Shown: piece after piece, positions 35,459-45,500 of the stretch
Position numbering within the stretch: the first letter of the stretch is position 1
How the letters are laid out: each line of letters opens with the position of its first letter
Assembly (NCBI GenBank): GCA_017480245.1
Contig: JAFVBA010000022.1
Location: forward strand, 35,865 to 99,864
Source of the DNA: Bacteroidales bacterium
GTDB taxonomy: Bacteria; Bacteroidota; Bacteroidia; Bacteroidales; P3
Length of the DNA: 64,000 nt
Direction of reading: 5' to 3'
Program-made: the position numbers and the translations under genes
The notes under the pieces: generated by a model
Databases searched by the model: none
What the model saw: only the letters and a program-made list of their open reading frames with translations
Told to the model about the DNA's origin: nothing

Positions 35459-36049
35459 TTACTTATTTAATACTTTTTTCAATACGTCTTGACGATATTT
35501 GTCTGCGTATTTGTCTGAGAATTTCTCAAAAGACATTTCTTTATTGAAACCTTCTGCATAGTAAATCAAAACAGGTTCCAATTCATTCGGACTTAAGTAA
35601 CCCATTAAGCAATCAACTGGTTTGAAATCTCCTTTTCTTATTGCCATTGTAGGATATCCGCCGCCGTTTTGACCAGCCCAGATAACTTTCATCAATTCAT
35701 GAGAAGCTCCTCTGCCGCTTTTTGCAGACGGATTATAAGTTTCACCGCCGATAGTTATGACATCTTTCCCTTCTGCATCGAATTTGCAAGGATAATAATA
35801 GTAATTGAGAATTGCAGCTACGGTATCATTGGAAAAACTCTTCTGGTCAAGAACTTTACACCATCCACACCAAGAAGTATAACAGTCAATAAAAATAAGT
35901 TTTGCGTTTTTACCGTCTTTTTGTCCTTGATTAACGGCATCCTGAACGCTCATCCATTTAACTTTTGAGGCTTTTTCTTCCTGAGATAAGCAACTTGTAG
36001 CAGAGAATATTGCTATTACAAGCGCAAACATTAATGTTATTCTTTTCAT
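35459..36049 (-). CDS. Thioredoxin-like lipoprotein (WCGWC)
   Basis: A 196-residue protein; I start at 36049 (MKRITLMFALVIAIFSATSC), which gives a lipoprotein signal with Cys 20; the frame extends upstream to 36127 across the promoter. The thioredoxin-like domain has FIDCYTSWCGWCKVLDQKSF (active-site WCGWC) and a YPTMAIRKGD cis-Pro segment. It should act in the periplasm or at the outer membrane as a reductase or isomerase. The minus-strand TATTTTTG box is at 36098-36105. It is followed by the desulfidase-family gene at 20 bp. Confidence 0.83.
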   Translation of the reverse strand: MKRITLMFALVIAIFSATSCLSQEEKASKVKWMSVQDAVNQGQKDGKNAKLIFIDCYTSWCGWCKVLDQKSFSNDTVAAILNYYYYPCKFDAEGKDVITIGGETYNPSAKSGRGASHELMKVIWAGQNGGGYPTMAIRKGDFKPVDCLMGYLSPNELEPVLIYYAEGFNKEMSFEKFSDKYADKYRQDVLKKVLNK

Positions 36050-36097
36050 TGTTGTATGTTTTTTAATTTTCTCGTTTATAATTTCTGAACTGAGTTG

Positions 36098-36105
36098 CAA
36101 AAATA
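36098..36105 (-). promoter_or_regulatory. -7 box of the thioredoxin-like lipoprotein gene
   Basis: Minus-strand TATTTTTG followed by CAACTC, 49 bp upstream of the chosen start. It supports starting at 36049 rather than 36127. Confidence 0.5.
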
Positions 36106-36228
36106 CATAAATTTCTATGAATAACAAAAGATAATCCCAAAATTATGCCAAAATCTTTATTTTCACATTCAAAAGAACAAGAAATAAATAATTTTCTTCA
36201 AAATTTCTTTTTTCTGATAAAAGATTTG

Positions 36229-36236
36229 TAATTTTG
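36229..36236 (+). promoter_or_regulatory. -7 box of the nqr operon
   Basis: TAATTTTG followed by CAAC, 36 bp before the nqrA ATG, with TTTC at 36204-36207 near the -33 position. Its place rules out the upstream in-frame ATG at 36234. Confidence 0.55.
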
Positions 36237-36272
36237 CAACTTATTTTTAAAAGAATAAAAACTAAATATATT

Positions 36273-37625
36273 ATGTCAAAAGTTATAAAAATACCTAAAG
36301 GTTTGGATATTCACCTTTACGGTGAAGCATCCAAAGAGGTTAAGCAGACAAGTGAGTCTTCTTTTGCCTTAAAGCCTTTGGATTGTACGGGAGTTACTCC
36401 CAAGCTTTTGGTAGATGTGGGCGATAAGGTGCAAATCGGTTCGCCTGTATTTTATATCAAACAAAATCCTAAGGTAAAATTCGTTTCTCCTGTCGCAGGT
36501 GAAATAACAGAGGTCAAGAGAGGTGCTAAGCGTGTTATAGAAGAAATCCGTATCAAATCTGACGGAAGTGATAACAGCGTTGATTTCGGTAAGCAATCCA
36601 TTGCAGAACTTACTGCGGAGCAAATCCGTGAGAAGATGTGGGAAAGCGGAGTTTGGACATTGCTTCGTCAGCGTCCTTATGACATTATTCCTGATGCAGA
36701 TGCAACGCCTGAATATATTATTATTAAGGGATTTGACTCTGCACCGCTTGCTCCAGACTACAATTTGCTTGTTAAAGGAGAAAAAGCTGCAATACAAGTC
36801 GGTATTGATGCATTGAAGAAACTTACTTCCAAGACTTTGTATCTTTCCATGAACAAAGAAACGGACGAAGAGATTGCTTCTTTGCAGAATGTGGAGAAAA
36901 AAACTTTCACAGGAAGACATCCTTACGGTAATGTGTCAGTTCAGGCAGAAAAAATCTCACCTATCAACAAAGGAATGCGTATTTGGTATGTCAATTTGCA
37001 GGATTTGATTGTTATAGGCAGATTGTTCTTGGACGGAAAGTATTATAACAAAAAGATTGTAGCATTAACGGGTGAAGAAGTCAAGAATCCTTGTTATTAC
37101 GAAGTAATCCGTGGAACTAACATTGCAACACTTGTCAGCGGTAACGTAACTGACAAGAACTTACGCTATATTTCGGGCAATGTTTTGACGGGTATGCGTA
37201 TTGAAAAGGATGGTTATTTGGGTTATTACGACAATCAAATCACCGTTATAGAGGAAGGTAATTACAAGGAAGGTCTTGGTTGGATGATGCCGGGATTAAA
37301 AAAATTCAGTATCTCCAAAACATTCCTTAGAGGCTTCACTGCATTTTGTTCAAAGAAACCTGTTCATATTGATTCCAATATGCACGGCAGCCAAAGGGCA
37401 TATATCTTCACTGGAGACTTTGAAAAGGTTATGCCAATGGATATTTATCCTATGCAATTGATAAAAGCGTGTCTTGCAAAGGATATTGACCGTATGGAAG
37501 AGTTGGGAATTTATGAGGTGGATGCAGAAGATTTTGCTTTATGCGAGGTTATAGACGTTTCCAAGACTGATGTTCAGGATATAATCCGACAGGGTCTTAA
37601 CCTAATGCGTGAACAAGGACTTTAA
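36273..37625 (+). CDS. nqrA: Na+-translocating NADH:quinone reductase subunit A
   Basis: A 450-residue subunit beginning MSKVIKIPKGLDIHLYGEAS, typical of NqrA (IKIxKGLDxPIxG in others). Other signatures are KLLVDVGDKVQIGSPVFY and VSPVAGEITEVKRGAKR near the N-terminus. It is the peripheral cytoplasmic subunit, with no cofactor of its own, sitting by the quinone site of NqrB. It is the first gene of nqrABCDEF, which couples NADH oxidation and quinone reduction to sodium export. The gap to nqrB (82 bp) carries a heptad repeat at 37632-37659; the other gaps are 7-12 bp. Confidence 0.95.
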   Translation: MSKVIKIPKGLDIHLYGEASKEVKQTSESSFALKPLDCTGVTPKLLVDVGDKVQIGSPVFYIKQNPKVKFVSPVAGEITEVKRGAKRVIEEIRIKSDGSDNSVDFGKQSIAELTAEQIREKMWESGVWTLLRQRPYDIIPDADATPEYIIIKGFDSAPLAPDYNLLVKGEKAAIQVGIDALKKLTSKTLYLSMNKETDEEIASLQNVEKKTFTGRHPYGNVSVQAEKISPINKGMRIWYVNLQDLIVIGRLFLDGKYYNKKIVALTGEEVKNPCYYEVIRGTNIATLVSGNVTDKNLRYISGNVLTGMRIEKDGYLGYYDNQITVIEEGNYKEGLGWMMPGLKKFSISKTFLRGFTAFCSKKPVHIDSNMHGSQRAYIFTGDFEKVMPMDIYPMQLIKACLAKDIDRMEELGIYEVDAEDFALCEVIDVSKTDVQDIIRQGLNLMREQGL

Positions 37626-37631
37626 TTAATG

Positions 37632-37659
37632 TAGTATTTAGTATAGAGCGTGTAGTATA
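37632..37659 (+). repeat. Solo heptad repeat block between nqrA and nqrB
   Basis: Four 7-bp units TAGTATT, TAGTATA, GAGCGTG, TAGTATA. The pattern and phase match the blocks flanking the four-helix-bundle gene at 6716 and 7118. Confidence 0.6.
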
Positions 37660-37707
37660 TGAATATCATCGCTGTTATACATAATATAATTTAAAACAAA
37701 TTTAAAA

Positions 37708-38868
37708 ATGAACTTTGTAGAGAAATTCTTTGAACAAAACAGGGAAAAGGTTGCAAAAGGGCAGAAACTGCATTGGTTAGCCTCTACTTTTGAAGCCTTT
37801 GAAAGTTTTTCGTTCGTAAGTAATAAAACGGCAAAGGCAAGAGGCGCTCATTTCAGGGACGCAATAGATTCCAAAAGAGCGATAATAGTCGTTGTCATTG
37901 CCTTGATACCTGCATTGTTGTTCGGTATGTACAATGTGGGTTGGCAACATTTCAACTCATTGGGACAAGTTGCTTCGGTAGGATTCTGGGAAATGTTCTG
38001 GTACGGCTTTTTGAAAGTTTTGCCGATGATAATCGTTTCCTATGTTGTGGGACTTTTCATTGAGTTTATGTTTGCTCAAATCCGTGAAGAGGAAGTTAAT
38101 GAAGGTTATTTGGTAACGGGACTTTTGATTCCTATGATTGTACCGCCTACAACTCCGCTTTGGCAGTTGGTTTTGGCAGTTATCTTCGGTACTGTCATAG
38201 GTAAAGAAGTTTTCGGCGGAACTGGTATGAACTTTATGAATCCTGCATTAGTTGCAAGAGCATTTTTGTTCTTTGCTTACCCTTCTCAGATGTCAGGCGA
38301 TATGGTTTGGATTTGCGATATGCCTGACGGAGTAACGGGTGCTACACCTTTGGGAGAAATGTTGGCAGGTGCCGTTCTTCCTATGGCAAGTGTATGCGAT
38401 ATGATTTGCGGATTTATCCCCGGTTCTGTAGGTGAAACTTCTTTAATTGCAATCTTAATCGGTGCATGTATATTGTTATTCACGGGAATTGCTTCTTGGA
38501 GAATAATGCTTTCCATTTTCTGCGGCGGAGCAGTGATGGGAATTATTTTTAATTTGATAGGAGCAAACGAATATATGCAGATGCCTTTCTGGTATCACTT
38601 CTTACTTGGTGGATTTGCCTTCGGAGCGGTATTTATGGCAACAGACCCTGTAACGGCAGCCCATACAAATTGCGGAAAATATATTTACGGTTTCTTAATA
38701 GGTATTATGGCTGTACTTATCCGTGTTGTCAATCCTGCATATCCTGAGGGTATGATGTTGGCAATACTTTTGATGAACGTATTTGCACCGCTTATTGATT
38801 ACTATGTAGTCAATGCGAATATCAACCGCAGAAAGAAAAGAATGGTCAGTGCAACTAATACAAAATAG
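37708..38868 (+). CDS. nqrB: Na+-NQR subunit B
   Basis: A 386-residue membrane protein with about ten helices. It has the flavinylation motif in MPDGVTGATPLGEM (about 207-220), where FMN is attached to a threonine by ApbE, and the segment GMNFMNPALVARAFLFFAYP. It carries riboflavin and FMN and forms the main ion-translocating core with NqrD and NqrE. Its second half includes MATDPVTAAHTNCGK. Second gene of the operon. Confidence 0.96.
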   Translation: MNFVEKFFEQNREKVAKGQKLHWLASTFEAFESFSFVSNKTAKARGAHFRDAIDSKRAIIVVVIALIPALLFGMYNVGWQHFNSLGQVASVGFWEMFWYGFLKVLPMIIVSYVVGLFIEFMFAQIREEEVNEGYLVTGLLIPMIVPPTTPLWQLVLAVIFGTVIGKEVFGGTGMNFMNPALVARAFLFFAYPSQMSGDMVWICDMPDGVTGATPLGEMLAGAVLPMASVCDMICGFIPGSVGETSLIAILIGACILLFTGIASWRIMLSIFCGGAVMGIIFNLIGANEYMQMPFWYHFLLGGFAFGAVFMATDPVTAAHTNCGKYIYGFLIGIMAVLIRVVNPAYPEGMMLAILLMNVFAPLIDYYVVNANINRRKKRMVSATNTK

Positions 38869-38880
38869 GAGGACAGAGAT

Positions 38881-39624
38881 ATGAAAAATTTCAGTAACAG
38901 ATACATATATATATATTCTACTGTTTTGGTATTGGTAGTTGCAACCGTATTGGCACTTGTTGCCGTAGGTTTAAAACCGTTCCAACAAAAGAATATTAAA
39001 GCAGAGCAGATGCAACAGTTACTTTCTTCCGCAGGAATCAAAGTTGAAAGAAACGTAGCCGAAGAAAATTACAATAAATACATTGTTGCGGAATATACGG
39101 TTAATAGTAACGGAGAAGTTATTGATGAATATTCTGACGGTAAGCAGGTAAAAGGAAGCGACCGCCCTTTTGAAATCAACGTTAAAGCACAATATAAAGA
39201 TTTCAAGGCAGGTAAAGCCAATGAAGTAAAACTTCCTGTTTATGTTTGCAAAAAAGATAACGGTGAAATCACATATATCGTTCCTGTAAGGGGAGCAGGT
39301 CTTTGGGGAGACGTATGGGGTAACGTCGCTTTAAAGAGTGATTTGAATACAGTTGAAGGTGTTGTTTTTGACCACGAGAGTGAAACTCCTGGATTGGGTT
39401 CAAAGATTACCGATGACCCGTCTTTTGCACAGAGTTTCGTAAATAAAACAATCTTTGACGGAGAAAAATTCACCAGTGTTAAAGTTATAAAACGTGTAGG
39501 TACTGATAATCCTCACGCAGTGGATGCTCTTTCGGGTGCAACCTTGACTTCCAACGGTGTTTCCGCAATGATTGAAGATTGTTTGAAATTCTATTTACCT
39601 TATTTCAAAACTTTAAAAAAGTAG
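38881..39624 (+). CDS. nqrC: Na+-NQR subunit C
   Basis: A 247-residue protein with one N-terminal membrane anchor ([24 protein letters not shown]) and a periplasmic FMN-binding domain. The FMN-threonine motif is SGATLT in [13 protein letters not shown] (about 221-226), with [10 protein letters not shown] and ETPGLGSKI also typical. It passes electrons through covalently bound FMN. 12 bp after nqrB, 7 bp before nqrD. Confidence 0.95.
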   Translation: MKNFSNRYIYIYSTVLVLVVATVLALVAVGLKPFQQKNIKAEQMQQLLSSAGIKVERNVAEENYNKYIVAEYTVNSNGEVIDEYSDGKQVKGSDRPFEINVKAQYKDFKAGKANEVKLPVYVCKKDNGEITYIVPVRGAGLWGDVWGNVALKSDLNTVEGVVFDHESETPGLGSKITDDPSFAQSFVNKTIFDGEKFTSVKVIKRVGTDNPHAVDALSGATLTSNGVSAMIEDCLKFYLPYFKTLKK

Positions 39625-39631
39625 TACGGAT

Positions 39632-40273
39632 ATGAGCAATACAGAAAAACAAAAGGACCCGTTGTTCGGTCCGAGAGATATGAAATTATTGAAGACTCCG
39701 TTCTCAAAAGAAAATCCTATCATCGTACAGGTGCTTGGTATTTGTTCAGCATTGGCAGTTACGGTAAAATTACAACCTGCCGTCGTCATGGCAATATCAG
39801 TAACGGTAGTCGTTATGATGAGTAACCTTATCATCTCGCTTATGCGAAACACCATTCCGCCGCGTATCCGTATCATTGTTCAGTTGGTTGTGGTATCTTT
39901 CCTTGTAATCATAGTGGATCAAGTATTGAAAGCCTTTGCATACGATGTAAGCAAACAACTTTCGGTATATGTCGGCTTGATTATTACCAACTGTATAGTT
40001 ATGGGACGTTTGGAAGCATTCGCTATGAGTAACAAACCTTGGCCATCGGTTCTTGACGGATTAGGCAACGGATTGGGTTACGGTATTATATTAATTATTG
40101 TAGGCTTTGTAAGAGAACTGTTCGGAAGCGGAACACTTTGGGACGAAAGAATAATGCCTGAGGGTTACATTCCTAACGGCCTTATGGTAATGCCTGCAAT
40201 GGCGTTGATACTTTTGGGTATCATTATTTGGATACACAGAGGCAGAAACAAAGAATTACAAGAAAACGAATAG
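39632..40273 (+). CDS. nqrD: Na+-NQR subunit D
   Basis: A 213-residue membrane subunit with six helices. Family motifs are [17 protein letters not shown] and [20 protein letters not shown], the two cysteines (GIC and TNC) being those that share an intramembrane iron-sulfur site with NqrE. A C-terminal segment [13 protein letters not shown] is also conserved. Inner membrane. Confidence 0.95.
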   Translation: MSNTEKQKDPLFGPRDMKLLKTPFSKENPIIVQVLGICSALAVTVKLQPAVVMAISVTVVVMMSNLIISLMRNTIPPRIRIIVQLVVVSFLVIIVDQVLKAFAYDVSKQLSVYVGLIITNCIVMGRLEAFAMSNKPWPSVLDGLGNGLGYGIILIIVGFVRELFGSGTLWDERIMPEGYIPNGLMVMPAMALILLGIIIWIHRGRNKELQENE

Positions 40274-40285
40274 GAGGCGTAAAAT

Positions 40286-40900
40286 ATGGAAGCATTAAAT
40301 ATATTTATCAAGTCAATCTTTATTGACAATATGATATTTGCCTTCTTCCTTGGTATGTGTTCATACCTGGCAATATCAAAAACGGTTAAAACTTCTATGG
40401 GATTGGGTTTGGCGGTAACCTTTGTACTTGTTATCACCGTACCTGTCAATTATCTTATAGACAAATATCTTTTGCAGGCAGGGGCTTTGAGTTGGATAAG
40501 CGAGAGTTTTGCAAATGTTGATTTGAGTTTCCTTTCGTTCATAATCTTTATTGCAGTTGTGGCAGGTATAGTTCAGTTGGTGGAAATGTTTGTTGAACGT
40601 TATTCACCTTCATTGTACGCACAACTTGGAATATTCCTTCCTTTGATAGCAGTGAATTGTGCTATTTTGGGATGTTCTTTGTTTATGCAAAAAAGAGATT
40701 ATTCCAACGTAGGCGAAGTATTTTCTTTCGCATTGGGCAGTGGCATCGGTTGGCTGTTGGCTATTATCGGTATTGCGGCTATAAGAGAAAGATTGAAATA
40801 CAGCAATATTCCGCCTGCATTAAAAGGATTGGGTATAGCATTTATAATAACCGGCTTGATGGCTATGGCTTTCCAAGCATTCAGCGGTATAAAACTATAA
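40286..40900 (+). CDS. nqrE: Na+-NQR subunit E
   Basis: A 204-residue six-helix protein, pseudo-symmetric partner of NqrD. It contains DNMIFAFFLGMCSYLAISK, PSLYAQLGIFLPLIAVNCAILGCSLFM and a conserved AFQAFSGI end. Cysteines in GMCSY and VNCAILG correspond to the intramembrane cluster ligands. It is distinct from the lone rnfA at 25227. 12 bp after nqrD. Confidence 0.95.
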   Translation: MEALNIFIKSIFIDNMIFAFFLGMCSYLAISKTVKTSMGLGLAVTFVLVITVPVNYLIDKYLLQAGALSWISESFANVDLSFLSFIIFIAVVAGIVQLVEMFVERYSPSLYAQLGIFLPLIAVNCAILGCSLFMQKRDYSNVGEVFSFALGSGIGWLLAIIGIAAIRERLKYSNIPPALKGLGIAFIITGLMAMAFQAFSGIKL

Positions 40901-40912
40901 GGAGGATAGGAA

Positions 40913-42169
40913 ATGCAAATAGTTTTAAGTATAATAATATTTTTGATTATCGTTTTGCTGTTGGTAACCGTGCTGTTGGTTGCAAGAAAAAAACTTGTCC
41001 CTTCTGGCAATGTTACAATTAATATCAACGGTAAGAAAGATGTAACCGTTCAAACGGGTTCTTCGCTTCTTTCTACGCTTTCCGAACAGAAGATTTACTT
41101 ACCTTCGGCTTGCGGAGGCAAAGGTTCTTGCGGTCAATGCAAATGTCAGGTTTTGGCAGGCGGAGGAGAAATTCTTCCGACTGAGAAATCCCACTTCTCA
41201 CGCAAAGAACAGGAGAATCATTACCGTTTAGGATGTCAGGTAAAGGTGAAAAATGATATTCAGTTGAAAGTTCCCGAGTCTGTTTTGGGTGTTAAAGAAT
41301 ATGAATGTACCGTTATTTCTAATAAGAACGTTGCTACATTTATCAAAGAGTTCAAAGTTCAGTTGCCGGAGGGCGCTCAGATGGACTTCTTGCCGGGTTC
41401 TTACGCTCAAATCAAGATTCCTGCATTCAAAGTTAATTATTCCGATTATGATAAGAGTTTGATAACGGATGAATACTTACCTTCTTGGGAGAAATTCAAG
41501 ATGTTTGATTTGAAATGTACCAACACCGAGCCTACAATCCGTGCTTACTCTATGGCAAACTACCCAGCAGAAGGCAATGTCTTCATGCTGACGGTTCGTA
41601 TCGCCACTCCGCCTTTCAAACCAGACAGAAGCGGATTTATGGATGTTAATCCGGGTATTGCATCTTCTTATATCTTCAGTTTGAAACCAGGTGATAAGGT
41701 GATAATGAGCGGACCTTACGGAGACTTCCATCCTCATTTTGACACAAAGAATGAAATGATTTGGGTAGGAGGCGGTGCCGGTATGGCTCCGTTGAGAGCT
41801 CAGATTATGCATATGGCAAAAACTCTTCACACAACCGACCGTCAGATGCATTACTTCTACGGTGCAAGAGCGTTGAACGAAGTTTTCTATTTGCAAGACT
41901 TCTTAAATTTGGAGAAAGAGTTTCCTAACTTCAAATTCCACTTGGCTCTTGACCGCCCTGACCCTGCTGCAGATGCTGCGGGAGTTGCATACACTCCTGG
42001 ATTTGTACATAATGTTATGTATGAAACATATCTTAAGGACCATAAAGCACCTGAAGATATTGAATACTACATGTGCGGTCCCGGTCCGATGTCCAAAGCT
42101 GTTACTACAATGCTTGACAACTTGGGTGTACCGGAAGAAAACATTATGTACGATAACTTCGGCGGTTAA
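40913..42169 (+). CDS. nqrF: Na+-NQR subunit F (NADH dehydrogenase, FAD/2Fe-2S)
   Basis: A 418-residue NADH-oxidising subunit. One N-terminal helix (IVLSIIIFLIIVLLLVTVLLV) is followed by a plant-type ferredoxin domain with SACGGKGSCGQCKCQVL (C-x5-C-x2-C, about 64-80) and a distal Cys in YRLGCQV. The FAD site RAYSMANYP and the NADH site WVGGGAGMAPLRAQI follow, with C-terminal YMCGPGPMSKAV. The last gene of the operon; a hairpin terminator is at 42201-42235. Confidence 0.96.
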   Translation: MQIVLSIIIFLIIVLLLVTVLLVARKKLVPSGNVTININGKKDVTVQTGSSLLSTLSEQKIYLPSACGGKGSCGQCKCQVLAGGGEILPTEKSHFSRKEQENHYRLGCQVKVKNDIQLKVPESVLGVKEYECTVISNKNVATFIKEFKVQLPEGAQMDFLPGSYAQIKIPAFKVNYSDYDKSLITDEYLPSWEKFKMFDLKCTNTEPTIRAYSMANYPAEGNVFMLTVRIATPPFKPDRSGFMDVNPGIASSYIFSLKPGDKVIMSGPYGDFHPHFDTKNEMIWVGGGAGMAPLRAQIMHMAKTLHTTDRQMHYFYGARALNEVFYLQDFLNLEKEFPNFKFHLALDRPDPAADAAGVAYTPGFVHNVMYETYLKDHKAPEDIEYYMCGPGPMSKAVTTMLDNLGVPEENIMYDNFGG

Positions 42170-42200
42170 TCACCGAAACGATATAATAATTACTTATCAG

Positions 42201-42235
42201 AATGCAGAATATCAACATATATTCTGCATTTTTTC
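42201..42235 (+). terminator. Terminator of the nqr operon
   Basis: AATGCAGAATAT and ATATTCTGCATT form a 12-bp stem with a six-base loop, followed by TTTTTC, 31 bp after the nqrF stop. Confidence 0.8.
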
Positions 42236-42266
42236 TTGATAATCTTGTCAATTCAAATTTTCTTTG

Positions 42267-42274
42267 TATTTTTG
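42267..42274 (+). promoter_or_regulatory. -7 box before the structured RNA
   Basis: TATTTTTG followed by CAAATTG. It lies after the nqr terminator and ahead of the structured region, so it probably starts a separate small RNA near 42280. Confidence 0.5.
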
Positions 42275-42280
42275 CAAATT

Positions 42281-42488
42281 GATTGACAATGTGGTCAATC
42301 CTTTGACATATTAAAGGCGTTACGCTTTATTTATTGATGTTGGAATCCTCGAAAAATTTCAATACGATTTATCAATAAGTAATACACAGTAGTGACGCTC
42401 GCAGTGTGTAACTGTGGGCTTTACTTATTTGGTAAATCAGGTAATTCGAGGACCTCCAACATCGGAGAAAGTAAGCTCACATCTTTTT
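42281..42488 (+). ncRNA. Structured RNA, candidate 6S-like RNA
   Basis: No gene fits here, but the pairing is extensive. A 7-bp hairpin (GATTGAC/GTCAATC) is at 42281-42300 and AAAGGCG/CGCTTT at 42313-42328. A long rod spans 42336-42463: GATGTTGGA/TCCAACATC (9 bp), TCCTCGAA/TTCGAGGA (8 bp), an asymmetric bulge (about 12 bases 42354-42365 against 6 bases 42439-42444), then GATTTA/TAAATC, AATAAGTAA/TTACTTATT and CACAGT/ACTGTG, capped by 42391-42410. A T run starts at 42483. A rod with a central bulge, own promoter and about 200 nt length is the outline of 6S RNA, which binds RNA polymerase. Alternatives: another Bacteroidales small RNA, or a leader of the next gene. The 6S name is inference; the structure is seen. 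Confidence 0.5.
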
Positions 42489-42561
42489 ATTATGTCTTTT
42501 AATTATAGTTATTAACATTAAACTCGGGAGTTGCAGCGGGTTATCTGCACATCAAAAAGAG

Positions 42562-45500
42562 ATGAAACCATCTTTAAAACAATTTTTAAGACTATCAGTC
42601 TTAATTGCAATGCTGACAGGATTCAGCAACAATCTGTTTGCTTACGATTTTAAGGTAGGTGGAATTGCTTACTATTATTGGCAAGAGTACAATAAAGACA
42701 ATGAATTAGTTGTCGTTGGTGTAACTGTGGCACCCTTGTCTAATTCAGAAGAATATTCTGGAGACATTGTCATACCTTCTAATGTTTCCTATATGGGAAC
42801 ATCTTATAATGTTGTAGGTATAGACGGGAAAGCATTTTCCGGATGTGAGAATTTAACAAGTGTGGAGATTCCTAACACTGTTACTTTTATCAATAGTGAA
42901 GCATTTGATAACTGCAAAGGATTAACAAGTATTGAGATTCCTAATAGTATTACCTCTATTGGCCATAAGGCATTTTTTAATTGTACAGGATTGTTAAAGG
43001 TAACGATTGGGAGCGGTTGTACTTACATTTCTATAGATGCATTTGAGTATTGCAATAACTTATCTTTAGTGTTTTGTGATGCTGTTACACCTCCAGAGAT
43101 GGATAGTTATGAGTTTCCGTATTCTGTCATCATAGTTGTTCCTAAAGAGTCTGTTGGTAGTTATAAATCTACAAACTATTGGGGACTATATACTGTGACG
43201 GATTTATACGATACAACTAACGGATTCACTTTCTACGGTTTAAGTGATACAACTGTTTCTATTGTTTCTACCGCAAATTATGGTACAGTAGTCATTCCGT
43301 CAAGCATTTCATACGATGGAACAAATTATACAGTAACACGGATAAGAACAGAGGCGTTCTATAATGACAGCACTATAACAGAGGTAACTATCCCTGAGAC
43401 TATAGATACAATAGAATCCAGAGCGTTCATGCAAATGTCTGCCTTAAAAACAGTAAATTACAATGCAAAAAATGCATACGTAGGTAAAAACATCTTGACA
43501 TATGGAACGCAAGGTATACATACATCAATGTTTCCATTTTGTAAAAATCTTGAGAATGTCAATATAGGAAACACTGTGGAAGCAATTCCTGATTACTTTC
43601 TGCGTGGAGGAGTATTCTTTCATAATAAAGAAAATGTTTATGATAGTTCTTATACTGTAGATATGTGCTTTCATAAAATTTCTTCTTTGACAATACCCAC
43701 CAATGTAAAAAGTATTGGAGAAAAGGCATTTGACCAGATTCCTGACCTTATTACTCTTAACTACAATGCAATAAATGCAAAAAGTAAGTACCGTACATTT
43801 TATGGAGATACACTGCTTGCAAATGTAAACATTGGCGAAAGTGTTGAGTGTATCCCCGACAACTTTCTTTATGGACAATTAGAAATCATTAAGCAGGGTT
43901 ATGAGTATGACGGAACAACAGGTACTATCAAATACAATCCTATTGATGACACAATTGATAACCGATATAAGAAACTTACTTCCATTACAATTCCTTCTTC
44001 CGTGAAATATATTGGAGAACATGCTTTTCATAATACCAGATTAACAGAATTGACTATTCCTGAGAATGTAGATACCATTAAAGCAGATGCTTTTGCGGAA
44101 ATTACAAGTTTGACTAAAGTAAACTTTAATGCAAAGAATGCAGAATTTTTTGGTTATGTGTTTAGAGGTGATTCTCTTTTATCTGAAGTAAATATTGGAG
44201 AAGGTGTCATATCGATTCCTAATAGTTTCTTATCTGGAGAAAATCTTGGGTATGCTTTTACAAAAGGATTTGATAAGATTACAGAAATCGTTATTCCTTC
44301 TACTGTTAAACGTATAGGAGATATGGCATTTTATTTTTGTACCAATCTTACTAAAGTAAATATACCTGACGGAATTAAATATATTGGATATTCTGCATTT
44401 CAGAACTGTAATCTTGATACAATAACTATTCCGGAGAGTATTGATATATTAGAAAGTGGTGCGTTTGCTAATAATTATAATGCAAAAGTGTTAAATTATA
44501 ATGTTTCTAATGCTTCAGAAGTTTTCTCAGCCTTTGACAACGATACAAATATCACAGTTGTAAATATTGGAAACAATGTTGAGGAACTACCTGATATAAT
44601 GTTTAAGAATTTGCACATAAATAGTATAACCCTTCCTAATGTATTGAAAACTATCGGAGAGAAAACTTTTAAGGGCTGCAAGTATCTCAAAACAATTAAT
44701 ATACCGGAGAATGTAGAACAAATAGGCGAGCTGGCATTTGCAGGCTGTACTTCTTTAGATACTGTTATATATAATGCAGTTGATGCAGAATATATCTATA
44801 GTAACGAAGCGTCTATGTTTGACGGCGACACTAATCTATCTGTGTTTATCATAGGCAATAAGGTTGAGAATATTCCTGCAAGAATTCTTCAAGGCAGAGA
44901 ATTGGGGTATAATCCTTATGGAGATGATTATGACAGTTATAAATTTATTTCAAAGTTTAAGAAATTAACTAAGATTATCTTACCTAATAGTGTTAAGGTC
45001 ATCGGAGAGTCTGCTTTCAGTGAGTGTGAAGGACTTAAATATTTGGAGATAGGATCCAATGTCAGCAAGATAGACAAAAAAGCGTTTGCATTTTGTGAGA
45101 ATATGGACACAATAGTTTTATATGCAGAAGTTCCTCCTACGATTTACAACTCTACATTTGAAGAAGTCTTGAATATAATTCCTGTCTTTGTGCCTTGCGG
45201 AACGATGAATACATATAAATCTGCAGCATGGTGGAATATGTTTACCAATTATATAGAGGTAGGATGCAATAAAGAAATAGTTACCTCCAATATCGCAGCA
45301 TCTATTTGCGACGGCGACATATATGATTTTAACGGAGAGGAACTGACAGTGGCAGGCACGTATACAGATACAGTACATGTCAATGTGGATAAAGACAGTG
45401 TTATAATATTGACATTGACGGTTAATCCTACATATAATGTAAGTGCAGAGGAGACAAGAGTTTTGGAAGATTTGACAGTTGAAGAGTATGATGAAATAGT

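Noticed and set aside
42170-42561. tmRNA or RNase P RNA in the gap after nqrF
   Set aside because: The structured region is only about 200 nt and lacks a tRNA-like acceptor end, a tag frame or RNase P conserved blocks.
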